Shown: positions 28,634 to 38,842, numbered from the stretch's first letter. The stretch: 64,000 bases of DNA from CAYPIE01 sp964410665 (GCA_964410665.1 CAYPIE010000001.1:124001-188000), one strand, 5' to 3'. Translations and numbers: made by a program. The notes: generated by a model not told the origin, from the letters alone.

Positions 28634-30552
28634 ACGTTCAAGCACGCCTGGTGATGGGCTTCTTGCTCGCCGTGATCGTTGGCTGCTCTCGCCCGAGTCG
28701 TGAGCCTACCGCGGGCACGGACTCTGAGATGGCCCCCGCGACGGTCTACAGTGAGGTCTCCTTCGATCGTCTACGCAATAACATTGATCCTGAGACCTGC
28801 CGAACGGTGCTGCAACAACTCGATGCCCTGCGCCGACAGGATCGAACCGAAGCACCGACCTTGAGCAAGGCGGAAGCGGAACTGCTTCAAAACGCCTTGA
28901 AATTGCTACCCGCTGAGCAAGAAGAAATCAACCGAGCCGAATATACGCCGCTCGATGGTCATTACCTTTCGGAATGTCTGTTGTTTCACCAGGTGGCCGC
29001 GACGTTGGAGGTGGGCAAGCGGCCGGTGCGTGAACAGGCCGAGCGACTGTTTGCCTGGGTCCAGCGGGTGATCGTTCCGCGTACACGTGGCCAAGAGCTG
29101 CCCGCCCCAGCGACCTATGTGGTTCGCCGGGGCACCGGGGATGCGTTGGAGAAATCGTATGTGTTTGTCGCTCTTGCCCAACAAGTCGGCTTGATACCGT
29201 TTTTTGTGGGTCCGAGCGATGCCAGCCGAGTAAACTTTCTCAAATCGGAACAAGCAAACCCCTTTTGGGGAGTGGGCGTACTGAGCCCAGAGGGGCTCCT
29301 CGTGTTCGATCCAACGGCGACGATGCCCTGGGAATATTCAGATGCTCAATCGTCAATACTGCTGCAGGAATTGCTCGCCCGTCAAGCGAAGGCGGAGGAT
29401 TGGTTGCCAGGATCGCCAGCCTGGAATAAGCTCCCACTATCGGCTACGCAGAACCTCTGTATCTACCCTGCCGTTCCGCTTTCAGGCCTAGCACCCCGTA
29501 TGCAGACTCTGCAGGAGGAACTGCAACCAACCGCTGCAGTGCATCTACGCATCCATCCCTTCGAGTATCAACGGCAGCTCGAAGCGCAGCTGGCCAAGCT
29601 CAATGTCCCCGGTCAGCGTCGTGTCGCATTTTGGGCTCCGCAACCCTTACAAGGCTATACCCAGTCGTTAGCTTTCTTTCACACCCAAGAGCAGGGAGGG
29701 TTGCTGCCGGCCAAAGTCCCCATGTCGCCGATTGCAATCTCGCCATATAGTTTGTACATTCGATCATTAGTCCCGATCGAAAACTTTCCCGCAGTTCTAC
29801 GACGGGTACAAAACCAGGCCGTGGAACGACTTTTAGGCTTTTTTTCCAAGCCCATCGTCGAGCTCATCGATGGGACCCAGACCCCACGAATGAGTTTCCT
29901 CCGCGGTCAATACAGTGATGCGATCGAGCAGTTAACGACGCTGCGTGATGCAGCCCGCAAGGCTCGCGATCAGGTGGTTCGGGAACGAGATGTCCAAGCT
30001 GCGGCTGCAGCCTGGGTCGAACATGCAAGCGCTGTGTATGCCGCGCTAAGTCGTGCCCGCCGAGGCGATGATCCCCAGAAAGTCGGTGACGCTGAAACAG
30101 CGGTCCAGCATCTCTGGGCCGGTTTTAGCCTGATCGACTTCGAGGAAAAACTCCGCAAGGCTCGGCAACAAATGCGTTCGATGGGGGTCGATCCTGGCCA
30201 ATCCTTGCCTGCGATCAATACGGCTGGGATCGAACCCAAGCTCATTGAACAAGGCCGCAAAACTCGAGCACTCGTCGAGCGAATTACCAATAAAGAGGTG
30301 TTTCGTCGGACCACCTTTCAACTGGCCCAATGCATGCATGAGCGGGCCGAACGTATGCACGCTCAAATACCCCCGACCAACTCCAATCGGAAGCAGCGAC
30401 AACGCGAGCAGACTCAACAAACCTGGAAGACCGCCAGCAATTGGTGGCAGCAGTATCTCGACTTGTTTCACGATGATCATGTCCGTTATCCGGAACATGA
30501 ACAACATGCAAAGCGTCTGCTCCAGCGTAGCGAAGGCTTGGCCAGTGACTAG
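28630..30552 (+). CDS. Lipoprotein with transglutaminase-like segment
   Basis: Predicted lipoprotein of 640 aa: a short signal peptide ends in the lipobox VIVGCS with Cys19 as the acylated residue. Residues about 115-215 resemble a transglutaminase-like fold (AERLFAWVQRVIVPRT, then RRGTGDALEKSYVFVALAQQ and VGLIPFFVG), but the catalytic Cys position before the helix appears to be replaced, so activity is unlikely. The rest is helical and Gln/Ala/Arg rich, with no family recognised. The gene overlaps kdsA by ATGA, so translation is probably coupled; a cell-envelope role is inferred from that. Confidence 0.65.
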   Translation: MNVQARLVMGFLLAVIVGCSRPSREPTAGTDSEMAPATVYSEVSFDRLRNNIDPETCRTVLQQLDALRRQDRTEAPTLSKAEAELLQNALKLLPAEQEEINRAEYTPLDGHYLSECLLFHQVAATLEVGKRPVREQAERLFAWVQRVIVPRTRGQELPAPATYVVRRGTGDALEKSYVFVALAQQVGLIPFFVGPSDASRVNFLKSEQANPFWGVGVLSPEGLLVFDPTATMPWEYSDAQSSILLQELLARQAKAEDWLPGSPAWNKLPLSATQNLCIYPAVPLSGLAPRMQTLQEELQPTAAVHLRIHPFEYQRQLEAQLAKLNVPGQRRVAFWAPQPLQGYTQSLAFFHTQEQGGLLPAKVPMSPIAISPYSLYIRSLVPIENFPAVLRRVQNQAVERLLGFFSKPIVELIDGTQTPRMSFLRGQYSDAIEQLTTLRDAARKARDQVVRERDVQAAAAAWVEHASAVYAALSRARRGDDPQKVGDAETAVQHLWAGFSLIDFEEKLRKARQQMRSMGVDPGQSLPAINTAGIEPKLIEQGRKTRALVERITNKEVFRRTTFQLAQCMHERAERMHAQIPPTNSNRKQRQREQTQQTWKTASNWWQQYLDLFHDDHVRYPEHEQHAKRLLQRSEGLASD

Positions 30553-30618
30553 AGAAGAGTGGAGCAGTCAGGGACAGATGTCTCAGATCCAAGTCATCCC
30601 TGGTGGTGAAGGAACTCT

Positions 30619-31296
30619 ATGATCCCGGCACGTTTCCTCTTACGAATCGCTTATCCATGCCCGTATATTGCCGACTTGCCCGGGGATCCCGAACAAGGCC
30701 CATTGGTGGATCTTCCGGAACAAGCACGCTTAGAACCGTTCACTGAATATGGGGCGATGCCTCGATTTGCGGATGTTCGAATGGGCTGGAATGGGAGTGG
30801 GATTGGGGTTCAGGTCAGCGTAGTTGGTAAGGAACGCCCTCCGCTCGGGGATGTTCAAAAGCCGCGGGTGTCCGATGGGCTAACCTTGTGGCTAGATACC
30901 CGGGACGCTCGGACAGCTCATCGGGCCAGCCGCTACTGCCATCAGTTTCATCTGTTACCGGCCGGTGGAGGTAGCGATCACGACGAACCGGCCTTTGTGC
31001 AAAGCAAAATCCACCGGGCTCAGCAGGATGCTCCGCTCGCGTCCAGCTCCGACGTACCATTTCGCGGCGAACGATTGCGGGGAGGCTATCGGCTCGAGGC
31101 CTTTGTCCCGACAACCATTCTCACCGGTTTTGACCCCGAGCAAAATGTTCGTCTCGGAGTGTTTTACGCCGTCCGCGATCTGGAACTGGGCGAGCAAACG
31201 CTGGGATTGCCCGCCGAATTTCCTTATTGGGAAGACCCGTCGTTATGGAATGTCCTTGAATTGCGACCGGCCGACGAAATGACTATGGAACTGTGA
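30619..31296 (+). CDS. CBM9-like beta-sandwich protein
   Basis: Hypothetical 225-aa protein whose layout resembles carbohydrate-binding family 9-like domains: FADVRMGWNGSGIGVQVSV, then DGLTLWLDTRDART and the later GYRLEAFVPTTILTGFDP and VGVFYAVRD-like strand segment. No signal peptide is apparent, so it may be cytoplasmic or secreted by an unknown route. GAAGGA precedes the ATG. It follows the lipoprotein gene by 66 bp on the same strand, so kdsA, lipoprotein and this gene may form one operon. The ligand is unknown. Confidence 0.55.
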   Translation: MIPARFLLRIAYPCPYIADLPGDPEQGPLVDLPEQARLEPFTEYGAMPRFADVRMGWNGSGIGVQVSVVGKERPPLGDVQKPRVSDGLTLWLDTRDARTAHRASRYCHQFHLLPAGGGSDHDEPAFVQSKIHRAQQDAPLASSSDVPFRGERLRGGYRLEAFVPTTILTGFDPEQNVRLGVFYAVRDLELGEQTLGLPAEFPYWEDPSLWNVLELRPADEMTMEL

Positions 31297-31298
31297 TG

Positions 31299-31335
31299 TG
31301 GGCAAGACAAGCGACGAAAACGTGACGCTTGCCCA
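31299..31335. terminator. Inverted repeat between convergent genes
   Basis: TGGGCAAG at 31299-31306 pairs with CTTGCCCA at 31328-31335, an 8-bp perfect stem with a 21-nt loop. It lies between the ends of the CBM9-like gene and the giant surface-protein gene, so it probably terminates one or both. Confidence 0.5.
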
Positions 31336-31362
31336 GCCCAAAGGTCAATGCGGATGGTGGAG

Positions 31363-34300
31363 TCAGTCAGTACCGCCAACGAAAATACCCCCCAGGAACT
31401 CGCTGATTGGAGTAAATTCCCCTTCAAAGATTCCCGAAAAACCATCGAGGATGCGGATACTTCCAGGGGCTCCAGCAAAGTTGCGGGCAACCAGCAGCTC
31501 CGCACGATGATCACCTTCCACATCGATCGAGGCAATCCGCAGATTGTCTGGGGCTACTTCCTCGAACAACACCGAAGGTGGAATCGTTAATAAGTTGGTC
31601 AGCGGAGCCACATCGGGGAACAATGGGCCGCCGGTATCATCGGTGAACAGCCGGGTCCCAAAACCGGCTAGCACATTCAGCGAGCCCGTACCCTGCGCGG
31701 GAGCGAACACATATTCATTGCGACCATCGCCGTCCAAGTCTCCCACGGTGACTTGCACCCCAGCCCGGCTGGTAGGATCAAAGACAAATAGGTCGGCCAG
31801 CTGCATTCCGGTCTGTGCATCCCAGACTTGTGCCCGAGGTCCACCCCCAACTCCGACCCCTGTAATGACTGTGTTTGCAATAGCATCCACACCAATATTG
31901 ACGCCGATACGGACGGTCGGATCGTACGCAAAGAAGTTGCTCAGCTCACTACCGTCTTGACCACTAAACAGTCGCACATGAGGTCCGCCCCCTGCACCCG
32001 CTCCAGTGACGATGTCCGCGAACCCATCATCATTGACATCGCCCGCTGCGACAAACACCCCACCAGTAAAGCTGCTATCATAGGCGAAGTAACTCAACAA
32101 TTCAGTTCCGTCAACGCCATTAAATGCTTTTACATGGGGGCCGCCCCCAGAGCCTGCTCCAGTCACAATATCCGCTGTGCCATCGCCGTTGACATCCGCG
32201 ACGGCCACCCGAACCCCGCCTCGCAGGCTTGGATCATACGCAAAGAAGCGGAACCGTTCACTGCCATCGGCGTTGAACACGACCACGAGTGGGCCACCAC
32301 CTACATCGGTGCCAACTGCCGAAATCGATGGGACACCTTCGGGCCGCATGGGCATTCCTGGCGGCGTGACCGGAGGATTCACGGGGGGCATTCCCGGCGG
32401 GGGCATCACCGGCGGGGGCATCGTCGGGTCCCCGGGTATAATTGCAATATCAAACATGGTCGTGGTTGAGCCCCCGTCATCATCGCTGGCTCGCACCTGA
32501 ACCGTAAACGCCTGCCCCGCGCTAAGCCCCGTGGCCGAGAACGTTGGGTTGATTCCTACTTCATCTCCACGGGTCGCCGCCGCACCAGTCTCGCCAAAGA
32601 TACCATCACCGTCCAAATCCCAGACAATGTCCAAGACCTGATCACCTGGGTCAGTGATAGTGGGGGTCAACGTTAGCGTCCCGTCCGCAACGACTTGATA
32701 GGGCCCGCCCGGATCGATCATCGGGGGTTCATTATTGACAACCACTAGAGCCTGTGCGGTGGCGCTACGGGCAAAGGGATCAGTGACTTGAAGCAGGACG
32801 GGCACTGAAGTGGGACCGTCGAGATTCGCGGCCAGGAAGGTCGGTTGGATGCCCACCTCATCACCGCGGGATGCGGCGGGGCCGGTTTCGCCAAAAATGC
32901 CATCGCCATCCAGATCCCACAGGAACGTCAGCTCATCGGATGTCCCCTCCGGTCCCCGCGAGCCCGAGCCATCTAGCTCAACGCTGCCCCCTTCGCCGAC
33001 GTTATAAACCGTACCGGCATCGGCAGTGGGGGGTGTGATGAACAGGATGGCAACATCATTGTTGGCTCCATCCGCATCCGCATCAAAGTCGTAGACGATG
33101 AAGCCGGGCGTCCCGTTGACATTCACCGTGCCCCCCGGAGGAAGCCCATTAAATTGCCCTTCGGTAAGGCCGGTCCCACTATTGCGAAGGATCACTAGAT
33201 GGCCATCCGATCCCGCTACCGGACGGAATTGACCACTAATGCGTAACGTTGCGCCATTGATCTCGACGCCTCGCCGGGTCAGGAATTGTCCATGACCAGT
33301 TAGGCCTCCTGGTGTCAGGCCATTTACAGCGATCCGTAACTCACCTAGTTGGGTAAAACGAATATCATCGGGAGGACCTACCCCACTCGCGGTAAGGATC
33401 GATGTGCCAAGATCCACAGGAGCCGATACTTGAAGCCGACCTCCCTCGCCAAGGATCGACAATGGCGTACCGCCGGTTTGGATGATGCCGCTGTCAACGA
33501 TCAACAAACCGGTTTGGTTGGTAATCTGCACCGGCCCAGCAGTGGTGCTGCTGAGCTCCAGTTCAGTGACCGCAGTGTCCAATACGACCAAATTTCCACT
33601 GTTGATGGACAGCCGCGTGGTGGTTACTTCGGGACTGACATCGACTCCGGCCTCGGTGATTGAGCCGCTAGCGCTCAGGGCCAGGGTGCCTGTCCCTTGA
33701 TAACGGTTGACTTCGATGGTTTCTGCGGTTACCGCGAACTCTCCGGTGGCAACGGACTCCCTCAGATCAACCAGGATCGAGGTATCGACTCCGCCGATGA
33801 CTGCAAAGGATTGTTCGGGCGAGCGGAAGTTGACCAGCGGGAAGCGATCTTCGTTTGAACGCAGCTGCGACTTGTTATTGCCACCGACCCCGTCTTCTTC
33901 TAACGCCGCAGTGTTTACCCCGGCGGGTAGAAGGAGTTGTACTGCGTCAATCGCCGCGTCAATGTCGATGCTCTGGATGCCGGTGAAGGTCAACGGACTG
34001 CCATCGAAGTTGCCTGAACCGCTCCCATCGAGATCCAGCGTAATTTCGAGAGATTCCCCATTGCTGCCAACAAACGCGAGTTGGTCCCCAGTGAGTGCTT
34101 CTTGCCCGGCGAAGGAGATCGCCATCTCGGCGAAGTCTCCTCCACTGCGATCGATGCGTAAGGAATCATCCGCATTCGTCCCAACGAAATTGATGCTGGT
34201 GAGGACCGAAGCAACCAACGACTGGGACAGGACTTCATCGATCAGCTGGCCGTCCTGCATAAATGGTTCAACATCAATGAATACGTCAACGAAGTTCCCA

Positions 34301-36741
34301 TTCCGGACCAAGCGGAATTGGTTGCCCTCGGTCTGATCGCCAAAGATTCCCGCGAAATCATCAGGACCAATGACGGGATCGGTGATCTGTGTTGCTGCGT
34401 TGGGTAAGCTCCACACCCCACGCCCAAGCGTACCTACGACGAGAACATCATCGCTTCGGTTGTAATCCAGGTCGAACACCGGGGCATTGGGCAAGTTCGT
34501 TCCCCACTCCACCCAGTTGCCCAAGTCATCCACTGGGGACATGTAGACGCCCGAATCAGTTCCAATCACAATGGCATCAACGCCAGTTGGACCTGGGATA
34601 TATTCAAGTACCTGGATGGTGCCTACACCCAGAGTCAGGAGATTTCCAGTGACATTCTCCCAAGTGCTGCCGGTGTCCCGACTGACATAGATGTTGCCAG
34701 AGCTGTCAGCGACGTACAGAGCACGGAAGTCGTCCGGATCAACATTCAGCGCGTTGACGGTGAAGCCGGGATAGTTCTCTAGTTCGACGAGTGAGTCCAG
34801 GAAATTCAGTCGGAGCAATATCTGGTCGCCAGAACCAAAGATTAACAAGTCTTCATTATTGACGTTGCTGCTGCGGCCACCGTAGACAACGCTGGCAGGA
34901 GAGTTGGCCCCCAGTCCTCTCCCAGGCGCGAGTTCCGTGATAAAATCGCCTTGATCGAGGCTTTCATAATGCGAATTCTGCGCCCCAATAATGAGTCGGG
35001 TTGGATCGATTGCGTTTAACACCACTGGTGTGATGCGGCCAAACTGAGGGGTGGAACTACCCCCGGTGAGGTTTAAGGTGGGAATGAAACGATCCACTTC
35101 AAGACCGTTTGAATTGAGAATAATCACCTCAAAATTGTTCAGAAACTGATCACTCACATAGCGAATCGACAGCCCAGGGGTACTTGTGGTATCGACGGCG
35201 ACATCCCCACCACTTCCCGGGGTAATGACCTGCCAGATACCCCCCCCATCCACTGCAGCACCCAATTCTTGGGACTGCACTCCGATGCCCTGGCTGCCAG
35301 CCAAAATGGAGTTTGTATTGTCGTCATAAGCAACGGCGTAAGCCTCGGCGATTTGGAGATTGCCGTTGAGGGAGAACCAGTCACCGATGTCTTCGCGCGG
35401 GTTCAGGCGGCGATAGATCCCGCCGTTGTCTGCTTGTAACAGCTGATCGTCAGCGCGGAAGACCAGGTCCCGACTACCGGCATGTGGGGCCGAATCGCTA
35501 AAGGTGCCCGCGCCAGGTCCTCCAACATCATCGGAGTGGGTCATGTGCACCCATTGACTGCCAGGGGTGTTGTCGGCATCGCCACGGAATACACGCCCCG
35601 AAGACAATTCTGCACCAATCGAGTTCGGAAACGGTCCGGGCTGTGAGCCACCTCCCAGGTAAACCACGCTGTCGTTGGTGAAGTCGACTGCCAGTGCGAT
35701 CTGCGGATCGTTGGGATCGAGGTTGAGCCCAATCGGCATCCCATCTTCCATGGTGGTCGGGTCGTCCAGTTGAGTGAAGCCCCCGAGCCCGCCGGTTGGC
35801 GAGTAAAAGACCCCAGTCACATCGCTCCCCGTGGCAATGGCCACGAAGACGTTGTTGTTGTCGCCAACCCCAATGCGAACGGAGTCGGCACTGCCAATCA
35901 AACTATCCATGGTAAAGCTGCTGACTTTGGTCCAGTTGGCTCCTGTATCGGTGGAGCGATAGACGCCGCTGGAACCAAAGCCAAAACGGTCCGTGGTGAT
36001 GGCAGTGTAGAGTATGCGTCCTTCTCGAGGGTCGCTGGCTAATTCAAGGGCCTCTCCGGCCGGCAAACCCGTTAACGACCCATCGGTGAGTGAAACCCGT
36101 TGAAAGGTCTGTCCATCATCGATGGAGCGATACACTCCGCCCTGCAGTCCACCGCCTCCGAACAAGGGCAGAGGATCAGCGGAGGAAACCACCAGGGTAC
36201 TCCCCCGTGGAGCGAGTCCGGTAACGTTCAGTCCTTGGATCGACTCGGCGAAAAGCTCCCAGGTATCCCCGCCATCATCGGTCCGTAACAGTCCGATTGG
36301 GGCGCTCCCTTGACCGAAAGTGCTGGTGCTGGCCACCCCGGCGATCAGCGTTTGGTTATCGGGATCGTCGGGGTCAAAGGCCAATGCGCCGATCGACAGT
36401 GAGGGCAGGAAATCGATTGTCGGCGACCAATCGGGCGACGGTGCGGTGGCATTGGTGGTCTTCCAGACGCCGCCATTGACCGTTCCGACATAGACAATGT
36501 CTGGGTTGAGCGGATGCGGAGCGATGGTCTCGATGGCGCCAGCGACTGCGTTGTTGATGGCGGCTTCTTCAAACGGAGCAATATTCTCGACCTGTCCATC
36601 GAACAATGGCCCCGGTCCCTGAGCGAGATAGCTGACCGGCGTCACCCGATCTTCGAGGGGCTCGACCAGCAACGGTCGCGCGGGCGTCGGTACCACGGCG
36701 GTCCCACGCCTGCCAGGCTGACGGGAGGCGAAGATGGTCAT
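31363..36741 (-). CDS. Giant surface protein: BNR-like propeller, PKD-like and FG-GAP repeats
   Basis: Very large exported protein of about 1,790 aa. Near the N-terminus PLLVEPLEDRVTPVS is the LEDRxTP-type motif seen at the start of many planctomycete surface proteins. Residues about 60-760 contain sialidase/BNR-type Asp-box repeats (LLRTDDGGDTWELF, VYRSTDTGANWTKV, VSRDTGSTWENV), suggesting a beta-propeller. Two PKD-like domains near 1270-1460 each contain FLWDLDGDGIFGETG or a close copy. A Pro-rich linker follows, then three or four FG-GAP-like repeats (VAVADVNGDGTADIVTGAG, VAAGDVNDDGFADIVTGAG). ATG 36741 is preferred; a GTG at 36753 is possible. Ca2+ binding and adhesion are inferences. Confidence 0.75.
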   Translation of the reverse strand: MTIFASRQPGRRGTAVVPTPARPLLVEPLEDRVTPVSYLAQGPGPLFDGQVENIAPFEEAAINNAVAGAIETIAPHPLNPDIVYVGTVNGGVWKTTNATAPSPDWSPTIDFLPSLSIGALAFDPDDPDNQTLIAGVASTSTFGQGSAPIGLLRTDDGGDTWELFAESIQGLNVTGLAPRGSTLVVSSADPLPLFGGGGLQGGVYRSIDDGQTFQRVSLTDGSLTGLPAGEALELASDPREGRILYTAITTDRFGFGSSGVYRSTDTGANWTKVSSFTMDSLIGSADSVRIGVGDNNNVFVAIATGSDVTGVFYSPTGGLGGFTQLDDPTTMEDGMPIGLNLDPNDPQIALAVDFTNDSVVYLGGGSQPGPFPNSIGAELSSGRVFRGDADNTPGSQWVHMTHSDDVGGPGAGTFSDSAPHAGSRDLVFRADDQLLQADNGGIYRRLNPREDIGDWFSLNGNLQIAEAYAVAYDDNTNSILAGSQGIGVQSQELGAAVDGGGIWQVITPGSGGDVAVDTTSTPGLSIRYVSDQFLNNFEVIILNSNGLEVDRFIPTLNLTGGSSTPQFGRITPVVLNAIDPTRLIIGAQNSHYESLDQGDFITELAPGRGLGANSPASVVYGGRSSNVNNEDLLIFGSGDQILLRLNFLDSLVELENYPGFTVNALNVDPDDFRALYVADSSGNIYVSRDTGSTWENVTGNLLTLGVGTIQVLEYIPGPTGVDAIVIGTDSGVYMSPVDDLGNWVEWGTNLPNAPVFDLDYNRSDDVLVVGTLGRGVWSLPNAATQITDPVIGPDDFAGIFGDQTEGNQFRLVRNGNFVDVFIDVEPFMQDGQLIDEVLSQSLVASVLTSINFVGTNADDSLRIDRSGGDFAEMAISFAGQEALTGDQLAFVGSNGESLEITLDLDGSGSGNFDGSPLTFTGIQSIDIDAAIDAVQLLLPAGVNTAALEEDGVGGNNKSQLRSNEDRFPLVNFRSPEQSFAVIGGVDTSILVDLRESVATGEFAVTAETIEVNRYQGTGTLALSASGSITEAGVDVSPEVTTTRLSINSGNLVVLDTAVTELELSSTTAGPVQITNQTGLLIVDSGIIQTGGTPLSILGEGGRLQVSAPVDLGTSILTASGVGPPDDIRFTQLGELRIAVNGLTPGGLTGHGQFLTRRGVEINGATLRISGQFRPVAGSDGHLVILRNSGTGLTEGQFNGLPPGGTVNVNGTPGFIVYDFDADADGANNDVAILFITPPTADAGTVYNVGEGGSVELDGSGSRGPEGTSDELTFLWDLDGDGIFGETGPAASRGDEVGIQPTFLAANLDGPTSVPVLLQVTDPFARSATAQALVVVNNEPPMIDPGGPYQVVADGTLTLTPTITDPGDQVLDIVWDLDGDGIFGETGAAATRGDEVGINPTFSATGLSAGQAFTVQVRASDDDGGSTTTMFDIAIIPGDPTMPPPVMPPPGMPPVNPPVTPPGMPMRPEGVPSISAVGTDVGGGPLVVVFNADGSERFRFFAYDPSLRGGVRVAVADVNGDGTADIVTGAGSGGGPHVKAFNGVDGTELLSYFAYDSSFTGGVFVAAGDVNDDGFADIVTGAGAGGGPHVRLFSGQDGSELSNFFAYDPTVRIGVNIGVDAIANTVITGVGVGGGPRAQVWDAQTGMQLADLFVFDPTSRAGVQVTVGDLDGDGRNEYVFAPAQGTGSLNVLAGFGTRLFTDDTGGPLFPDVAPLTNLLTIPPSVLFEEVAPDNLRIASIDVEGDHRAELLVARNFAGAPGSIRILDGFSGIFEGEFTPISEFLGGIFVGGTD

Positions 36742-36921
36742 AATTGCGCTCACAGAAAGATCAGCTCAGAAGTAAAAAGTCGGTTTGACTATAAAGAAGG
36801 TAAGCAATTTTGTCCAGAAACAGTGAACCGCGCGACTTAAGGAATGGAACATCGCCATGATGATCCGCGCAAGAGATCCAGATGAGGAGGTTTTGGCCAA
36901 TGTATCGATTGTCCGGATCGA

Positions 36922-37779
36922 TTATTCGCGAGGGTTGTCACTACCAAATGTCCACTTTAAAGTCGCAAAATATTGTAAGTCGCTCGGTTTGGCCCCTTCG
37001 GGAGTACTGTCATAAAGGTTCAGCACTCCCAGTTTGAGACTTAGGTTCCAGTCGGGATCGAGCAAAATCTCATACCCCGCTCGAAGCTCCCAGCGGAAGT
37101 CGCCGAAGTCGCGGACTTCAGGGTAGTAATCGAACGTCGAAGTAAGTTTGTGACGGTCGTTGATCTTGTGGTCAAAATCGTAGCCGAACAAACATTCCGG
37201 CATAAACCGGTTCTGCGGTCCGCCGAGTTCACGCGAGCCGCCGATCCCCGCGCGGGTCTTGAAATTGGTCCGGTCGTCGTCCAGCCACTGATATCCCATC
37301 CCGAAATGGCCCGCGAGCCGGACATCGTAGGCGGTAAATTCATTGTAAAGGGTTTCCCGGGACAGAAAGAACTTCCAATTCGAGGCGTCTAGAGGCAGCT
37401 CATGGCGGGCTTTGAATAGGAGCCGGTTCTCGGTGGTCGCCGCCGCAGCGGTTGCATAGTTGTAAAGCAAATTGGCTTTCAGGAGGTAATTGTCTGACTC
37501 CCGCTCGACATCAGCAAGGAAACGCAAATTGAGATTCTGACTATTGCCTTGCGCGCCATTGAGACCAAATTCCGCACTGCCATCCCACTGTTTGGCCCAC
37601 CAACGCTCCGGATCCACCAAGAGTTCAAATGGAGTGGGTGGCAAGGGATCTGTTGCCGCCAGATCGACGCTTGGTGCGACGCTCAACGGTGCTTCACTCA
37701 CCTCATCCGACTGCCCCACCGCAGTCGCTCCCAGCGAAACAGCCGTCCCGAGCAAGCAGCCAATAAACCAACGAAACAA
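36922..37779 (-). CDS. DUF481 outer-membrane beta-barrel protein (YdiY-like)
   Basis: Predicted outer-membrane protein of 285 aa of the DUF481 family. The start is set at TTG 37779 because AGGAG lies 8 nt upstream and the product then opens with a clean signal peptide (FRWFIGCLLGTAVSLGATA, cleavage near VGQ). The mature part alternates polar and hydrophobic residues as in a beta-barrel: WDGSAEFGLNGAQGNSQNLN is the family opening, and it ends QYFATLKWTFG with the C-terminal strand pattern. A longer in-frame TTG start at 37824 is less likely. Function in this family is poorly known. Confidence 0.75.
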   Translation of the reverse strand: MFRWFIGCLLGTAVSLGATAVGQSDEVSEAPLSVAPSVDLAATDPLPPTPFELLVDPERWWAKQWDGSAEFGLNGAQGNSQNLNLRFLADVERESDNYLLKANLLYNYATAAAATTENRLLFKARHELPLDASNWKFFLSRETLYNEFTAYDVRLAGHFGMGYQWLDDDRTNFKTRAGIGGSRELGGPQNRFMPECLFGYDFDHKINDRHKLTSTFDYYPEVRDFGDFRWELRAGYEILLDPDWNLSLKLGVLNLYDSTPEGAKPSDLQYFATLKWTFGSDNPRE

Positions 37780-37960
37780 GCTCTGTTCTCCTCTCGACCA
37801 TCTTGGCGATCCGCTAGCCAGCAAACGTCCCGACCTACGCGGAATTCACCGAAAAAACAACCCAGTTTCGCCGGCTGGGCTTGACCCTGGTTTGAGGCAA
37901 GGAGTACATTCAGAGTTATTCGAGCGACGAACACCGGATCGCAAGGATGCGAGGTGGTGC

Positions 37961-38842
37961 ATGCAAGTGGTGATCCTCTGCGGTGGTCTGGGTACCCGAC
38001 TCCGAGACGTATCGGAGCATATGCCCAAACCGATGGTTCCAATCGGGAATCGCCCGATTCTCTGGCATATCATGAAGGGCTTTAGCGCCCAAGGTTTTCA
38101 TCGTTTTGTATTATGTCTTGGCTATCAAAGTTGGAGCATCAAGCGCTACTTTCTTGACTACCACCTCGCACAAAGTGATCTTACCCTTTCGCTGCAACGT
38201 TCCGAACAAGTTCAAATCCATGGCCCCCACCCGACCGAGGACTGGACCGTCAGCCTAATTGAAACCGGGCTGGATGCCATGACCGGGTGTCGGGTCAAAC
38301 GTGTCGAACGTTATCTTGACGACGATCATTTCCTTCTAACATATGGCGATGGCGTCGCGGATGTGGATCTCGCTGCATTGATGGACTTTCATCGTTCCCA
38401 TGGCAAGATCGGCACGGTTACCGCCGTGCGACCTCCAGGTCGCTTTGGCGAAATTGAGATCGAGCAGGGACTCGTTACCGAGTTCAACGAGAAACCTGTG
38501 GTATCCCGCGGTCGCATCAATGGGGGTTTCTTCGTATTTCAACGCCGCTTTCTCGATCGGTTGGTCGATGATGCCAATCTGGTGCTCGAGCAACAACCGC
38601 TGATCCAGCTCGCCCGCGACGGTGAACTGATGGCCTATGAGCACGATGGCTTCTGGCAGCCGATGGATACCAGTCGTGATTACCGCTACCTCAATGAGCT
38701 ATGGGAGCAGGGGGATGCTCCATGGTGTACCTGGCACACCTATCCCAGTCGACCAGGAGTTGCGGTTGCCACCGCAGGGGAAGATCATTCCGCGTCGCCC
38801 CACGCTGAAGCTGCAGGATGGTTGCCGCGTAAACCCCGCTAA
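37961..38842 (+). CDS. rfbF: Glucose-1-phosphate cytidylyltransferase-like nucleotidyltransferase
   Basis: Enzyme that makes CDP-glucose from CTP and glucose 1-phosphate, the entry to CDP-deoxysugars. The nucleotide-binding opening LCGGLGTRLRDVSEHMPKPM, then IGNRPILWHIMK, the FLLTYGDGVADVD metal site, PPGRFGEIEI, FNEKPVVSRGRINGGFFVF and GFWQPMDTSRDYRYLNELWE all match RfbF. The 293-aa length exceeds the usual 257 or so because of a C-terminal tail of about 35 residues. The ATG at 37961 follows GAGGTGG; the upstream part of the open frame overlaps the divergent DUF481 gene and is rejected. It starts a three-gene sugar cluster. Confidence 0.87.
   Translation: MQVVILCGGLGTRLRDVSEHMPKPMVPIGNRPILWHIMKGFSAQGFHRFVLCLGYQSWSIKRYFLDYHLAQSDLTLSLQRSEQVQIHGPHPTEDWTVSLIETGLDAMTGCRVKRVERYLDDDHFLLTYGDGVADVDLAALMDFHRSHGKIGTVTAVRPPGRFGEIEIEQGLVTEFNEKPVVSRGRINGGFFVFQRRFLDRLVDDANLVLEQQPLIQLARDGELMAYEHDGFWQPMDTSRDYRYLNELWEQGDAPWCTWHTYPSRPGVAVATAGEDHSASPHAEAAGWLPRKPR

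Noticed and set aside
37544..37960. N-terminal extension of the rfbF frame
   Set aside because: It would overlap the divergent DUF481 gene and lacks family features; the nucleotide-binding motif begins directly after ATG 37961 with a ribosome-binding site.
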